From NCBI RefSeq assembly GCF_013778325.1, contig NZ_JACEIB010000003.1, forward strand, positions 186,001 to 250,000: a stretch of 64,000 bases of DNA, written 5' to 3'. The translations under genes were made by a program, and so were the position numbers. Origin of the DNA: Sphingomonas chungangi (GTDB taxonomy: Bacteria; Pseudomonadota; Alphaproteobacteria; Sphingomonadales; Sphingomonadaceae). The notes under the pieces were generated by a model that worked only from the letters and a program-made list of their open reading frames with translations, searched no databases and was not told the origin of the DNA. Below, piece after piece: positions 62,666 to 64,000 of this stretch. Each line of letters starts with the position of its first letter. Positions within the stretch are counted from its first letter, which is position 1.

Positions 62666-62699
62666 GACGATATGGATAATTATTTCGCCATACAGTCAA
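62666..62699. promoter_or_regulatory. AT-rich dyad in the AcnX promoter region
   Basis: TATGG...CCATA (62671-62691) forms an inverted repeat around an AT-rich core. GACGATATGGATAATTA on the plus strand and TTGACTGTATGG on the minus strand overlap here and resemble the motif at 50260-50294, 60937-60953 and 63591-63632. It lies 11 bp upstream of the AcnX ATG and ends 57 bp downstream of the regulator stop. Confidence 0.4.
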
Positions 62700-62756
62700 T
62701 AATTCCGCGCAAATTGTCAATCGTCCTGCTGTATGCTGACATCGCGGCCGCCGCCC

Positions 62757-63473
62757 TCACGATGCGCGCTGGCGCTTCCCGACGGCCACCGTCGAAGGTT
62801 GCTCCTGCCGGGCGTCCAGCGCCCGCTTGACGAAGGGGATGATGTCGTCGGTGTCCTTGCGCTCGGCGTCGGTGCCGATGCACAGGATGCGCGCCGCGCC
62901 TTCGCCGGCATTGACGTAGGCGTGGCCCATCTGGCTGTCGAAGAAGACGCTCTCACCGATCTTCAGGCGCAGAGGAGCGTAGGTTTCGGTGTGGACCTCG
63001 ATCTCCCCCTCGATGACATAGGCGAATTCGTCGCCTTCGTGACGGATCAGCCCGTCGAACTCGGCGGCGCTGCGCGCGTGGATATCCATGATCACCGGGG
63101 TGAAGCGCTTCTTGATCAGATCGTGGGCGAGATAGTGATAGGTGTAGACGCCTGCCTCGATCTCGAAGCCGTCCGAATTGCGATGAACGCTTCGCCGGCC
63201 GGCGAAGTGATCGCGATTCTGCTTGGCCCCGCCCGACGTGAAAAGCCTCGAAATGTCGATCGAGAGCGATTCGGCCAGCTGCACCAGCTTGTCGTAGGTG
63301 AGCGATCGCTGGCCGTTCTCGATCTTGGACAGCATCGAGATCGAAAAGCCCGTCGCCGCCGCAGCGTCGGCGAGGCTCCAGCCGCGCTCCTTGCGTATCG
63401 ATCGCAGCGCCTCGCCCAGCGTGGCCCGTGACCGTTCCGTATCCTCGATGGCTGTCAACGCCGCTTTCCTCAT
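62757..63473 (-). CDS. XRE-family regulator with C-terminal cupin sensor domain
   Basis: A 238-residue regulator. The helix-turn-helix is at about 18-75 (LGEALRSIRKERGWSLADAAAATGFSISMLSKIENGQRSLTYDKLVQLAESL). A cupin domain follows at about 150-220 (HEGDEFAYVIEGEIEVHTETYAPLRLKIGESVFFDSQMGHAYVNAG). XRE-cupin proteins typically control amino acid or polyamine catabolism and sense a small molecule in the cupin. It is encoded between AcnX and a divergent TonB receptor, so it is the best regulator for the AcnX, hut-like and receptor genes. The effector is unknown. Confidence 0.92.
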   Translation of the reverse strand: MRKAALTAIEDTERSRATLGEALRSIRKERGWSLADAAAATGFSISMLSKIENGQRSLTYDKLVQLAESLSIDISRLFTSGGAKQNRDHFAGRRSVHRNSDGFEIEAGVYTYHYLAHDLIKKRFTPVIMDIHARSAAEFDGLIRHEGDEFAYVIEGEIEVHTETYAPLRLKIGESVFFDSQMGHAYVNAGEGAARILCIGTDAERKDTDDIIPFVKRALDARQEQPSTVAVGKRQRAS

Positions 63474-63590
63474 CGTCTATGTTGCCCACTTATAGGCATA
63501 AATTGCCCGTCTCTCAACGACCCGGGATGACCGGAAGCATCCGATGCGCATAACCCAAGCGGCACCGGGCCGTGCGGTCGAATGCCCATC

Positions 63591-63632
63591 TAATTTCCTT
63601 TTAGTCCACATATAGACAATATGGAAAATTTA
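63591..63632. promoter_or_regulatory. Divergent AT-rich operator/promoter upstream of the TonB receptor
   Basis: GGACTAAAAGGAAATTA on the minus strand (63607-63591) and GACAATATGGAAAATTTA on the plus strand (63615-63632) stand back to back, upstream of the TonB receptor and the XRE gene. Both resemble copies at 50279-50294 and 60937-60953. This is the strongest place for the XRE-cupin regulator to bind. Confidence 0.5.
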
Positions 63633-63672
63633 TGTTTTGTTACGTCCATTCCAAATAATAAGGGGGTGGCAT

Positions 63673-64000
63673 ATGGTCCGGGCTGAGCAGGGACGAGCGA
63701 ACGTGAGCGATGGGGGCGGGCGGGTCGCGCGGCGTGCCGCGTACGTTCTGTTGGCGGGTGCGGCGGCCATGGCCGGGCTAGTATCGCCGGCAGTCGCCCA
63801 GTCCAGTGACGCCGCTGCCCCGGCTGCGGTCTCGTCCGGCGGGGATGCGGATGCCGCGACCAGCGGCGAGATCATCGTCACCGCGAACAAGCGCGCGCAG
63901 GCGCTGCGGTCCGTGGCCAATTCCGTGACGGCGCTCACCGGCGACCAACTCACCGCGCTGGGTGCGCAGAGCTTCAAGGACTATCTGTCGGGCCTTCCCG
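63673..64000 (+). CDS. TonB-dependent outer-membrane receptor, N-terminal part, cut by window edge
   Basis: The frame is open from ATG 63673 to the right edge (about 109 residues). It shows a signal-type hydrophobic N-terminus ending at AVAQ, then the plug start GEIIVTANKRAQALRSVANSVTALTGDQLTALGAQSFKDYLSGLP. A G-rich Shine-Dalgarno (GGGGGTGG) lies just upstream. It is divergent from the XRE-cupin gene with a shared AT-rich promoter. It may import the peptide or amino acid derivative degraded by region 6. Confidence 0.88.
   Translation, partial: MVRAEQGRANVSDGGGRVARRAAYVLLAGAAAMAGLVSPAVAQSSDAAAPAAVSSGGDADAATSGEIIVTANKRAQALRSVANSVTALTGDQLTALGAQSFKDYLSGLP

Noticed and set aside
63630-63977. Minus-strand frame of 115 codons opposite the right-edge TonB receptor
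   Set aside because: Shadow of the receptor signal and plug region, Ala/Ser-rich with no motif.
1-64000. tRNA, rRNA, CRISPR array, prophage, transposase or integrase genes
   Set aside because: I looked for these by eye on both strands and saw none. A short tRNA could be missed without a search tool such as tRNAscan-SE.

Overview
The window reads as high-GC alphaproteobacterial DNA, most like a sphingomonad (Sphingomonadaceae). The clues are five TonB-dependent receptor genes in 64 kb (one partial), dense amidohydrolase/extradiol dioxygenase/BKACE-type aromatic catabolism genes, AAHS-type MFS transport, and long operons with ATGA or GTGA stop-start overlaps. No rRNA, tRNA, CRISPR array, phage or intact insertion sequence was seen. 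This is a catabolic region rather than a mobile one.

Region 1 (1-8575, minus strand) is one operon: TonB receptor, FAD monooxygenase, BKACE, cyclase, two-domain extradiol dioxygenase, NmrA-type protein, amidohydrolase and an FAH-family hydrolase cut by the window edge. It looks like a complete hydroxylation / meta-cleavage / hydrolysis route for an unknown aromatic. Region 2 (8828-14719) holds a patatin, a LysR regulator divergent from two reductase-like genes, and a serine beta-lactamase-fold esterase divergent from a MerR regulator with a well-formed MerR promoter between them. Region 3 (14889-22265) has an AAHS-type transporter and three metal-dependent amidohydrolases/decarboxylases, divergent from a TonB receptor. 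Region 4 (22304-29012) is a LysR-controlled set (VOC, EthD-like, FAH, membrane protein, alpha/beta hydrolase) next to an MhpA-like hydroxylase.

Region 5 (29631-50222) is two divergent operons around a tetR gene. The left operon encodes acyl-CoA dehydrogenase, SCP2-type thiolase, two MaoC hydratases, SDR, acyl-CoA synthetase, carboxylesterase, MFS and a membrane-anchored SGNH hydrolase, i.e. acyl-chain degradation. The right operon encodes a TonB receptor, two alpha/beta hydrolases and iolG-iolC-iolD-iolE-iolB, i.e. inositol degradation. Related 16-bp dyads (12 of 16 identical) sit in front of both operons. I infer import and degradation of an acylated inositol or similar cyclitol ester.

Region 6 (50258-64000) is the most unusual part. 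A minus-strand operon encodes a histidine ammonia-lyase, a divergent urocanase, a DUF917/S-methyl-thiohydantoin-desulfurase-type protein, a GST, a hydantoinase-like cyclic amidohydrolase, an M20 carbamoylase and a frameshifted M24 peptidase. HutI, HutF and HutG are not present. That order matches, step by step, an ergothioneine/thiohistidine-type route: (thio)urocanate, thioxo-imidazolidine propionate, hydantoin propionate, N-carbamoylglutamate, glutamate. Next to it lie a two-subunit AcnX dehydratase, an XRE-cupin regulator, an M2 (ACE-like) peptidase and a fifth TonB receptor. A similar AT-rich motif recurs in front of several of these genes, suggesting one regulon for peptide-derived modified amino acids.
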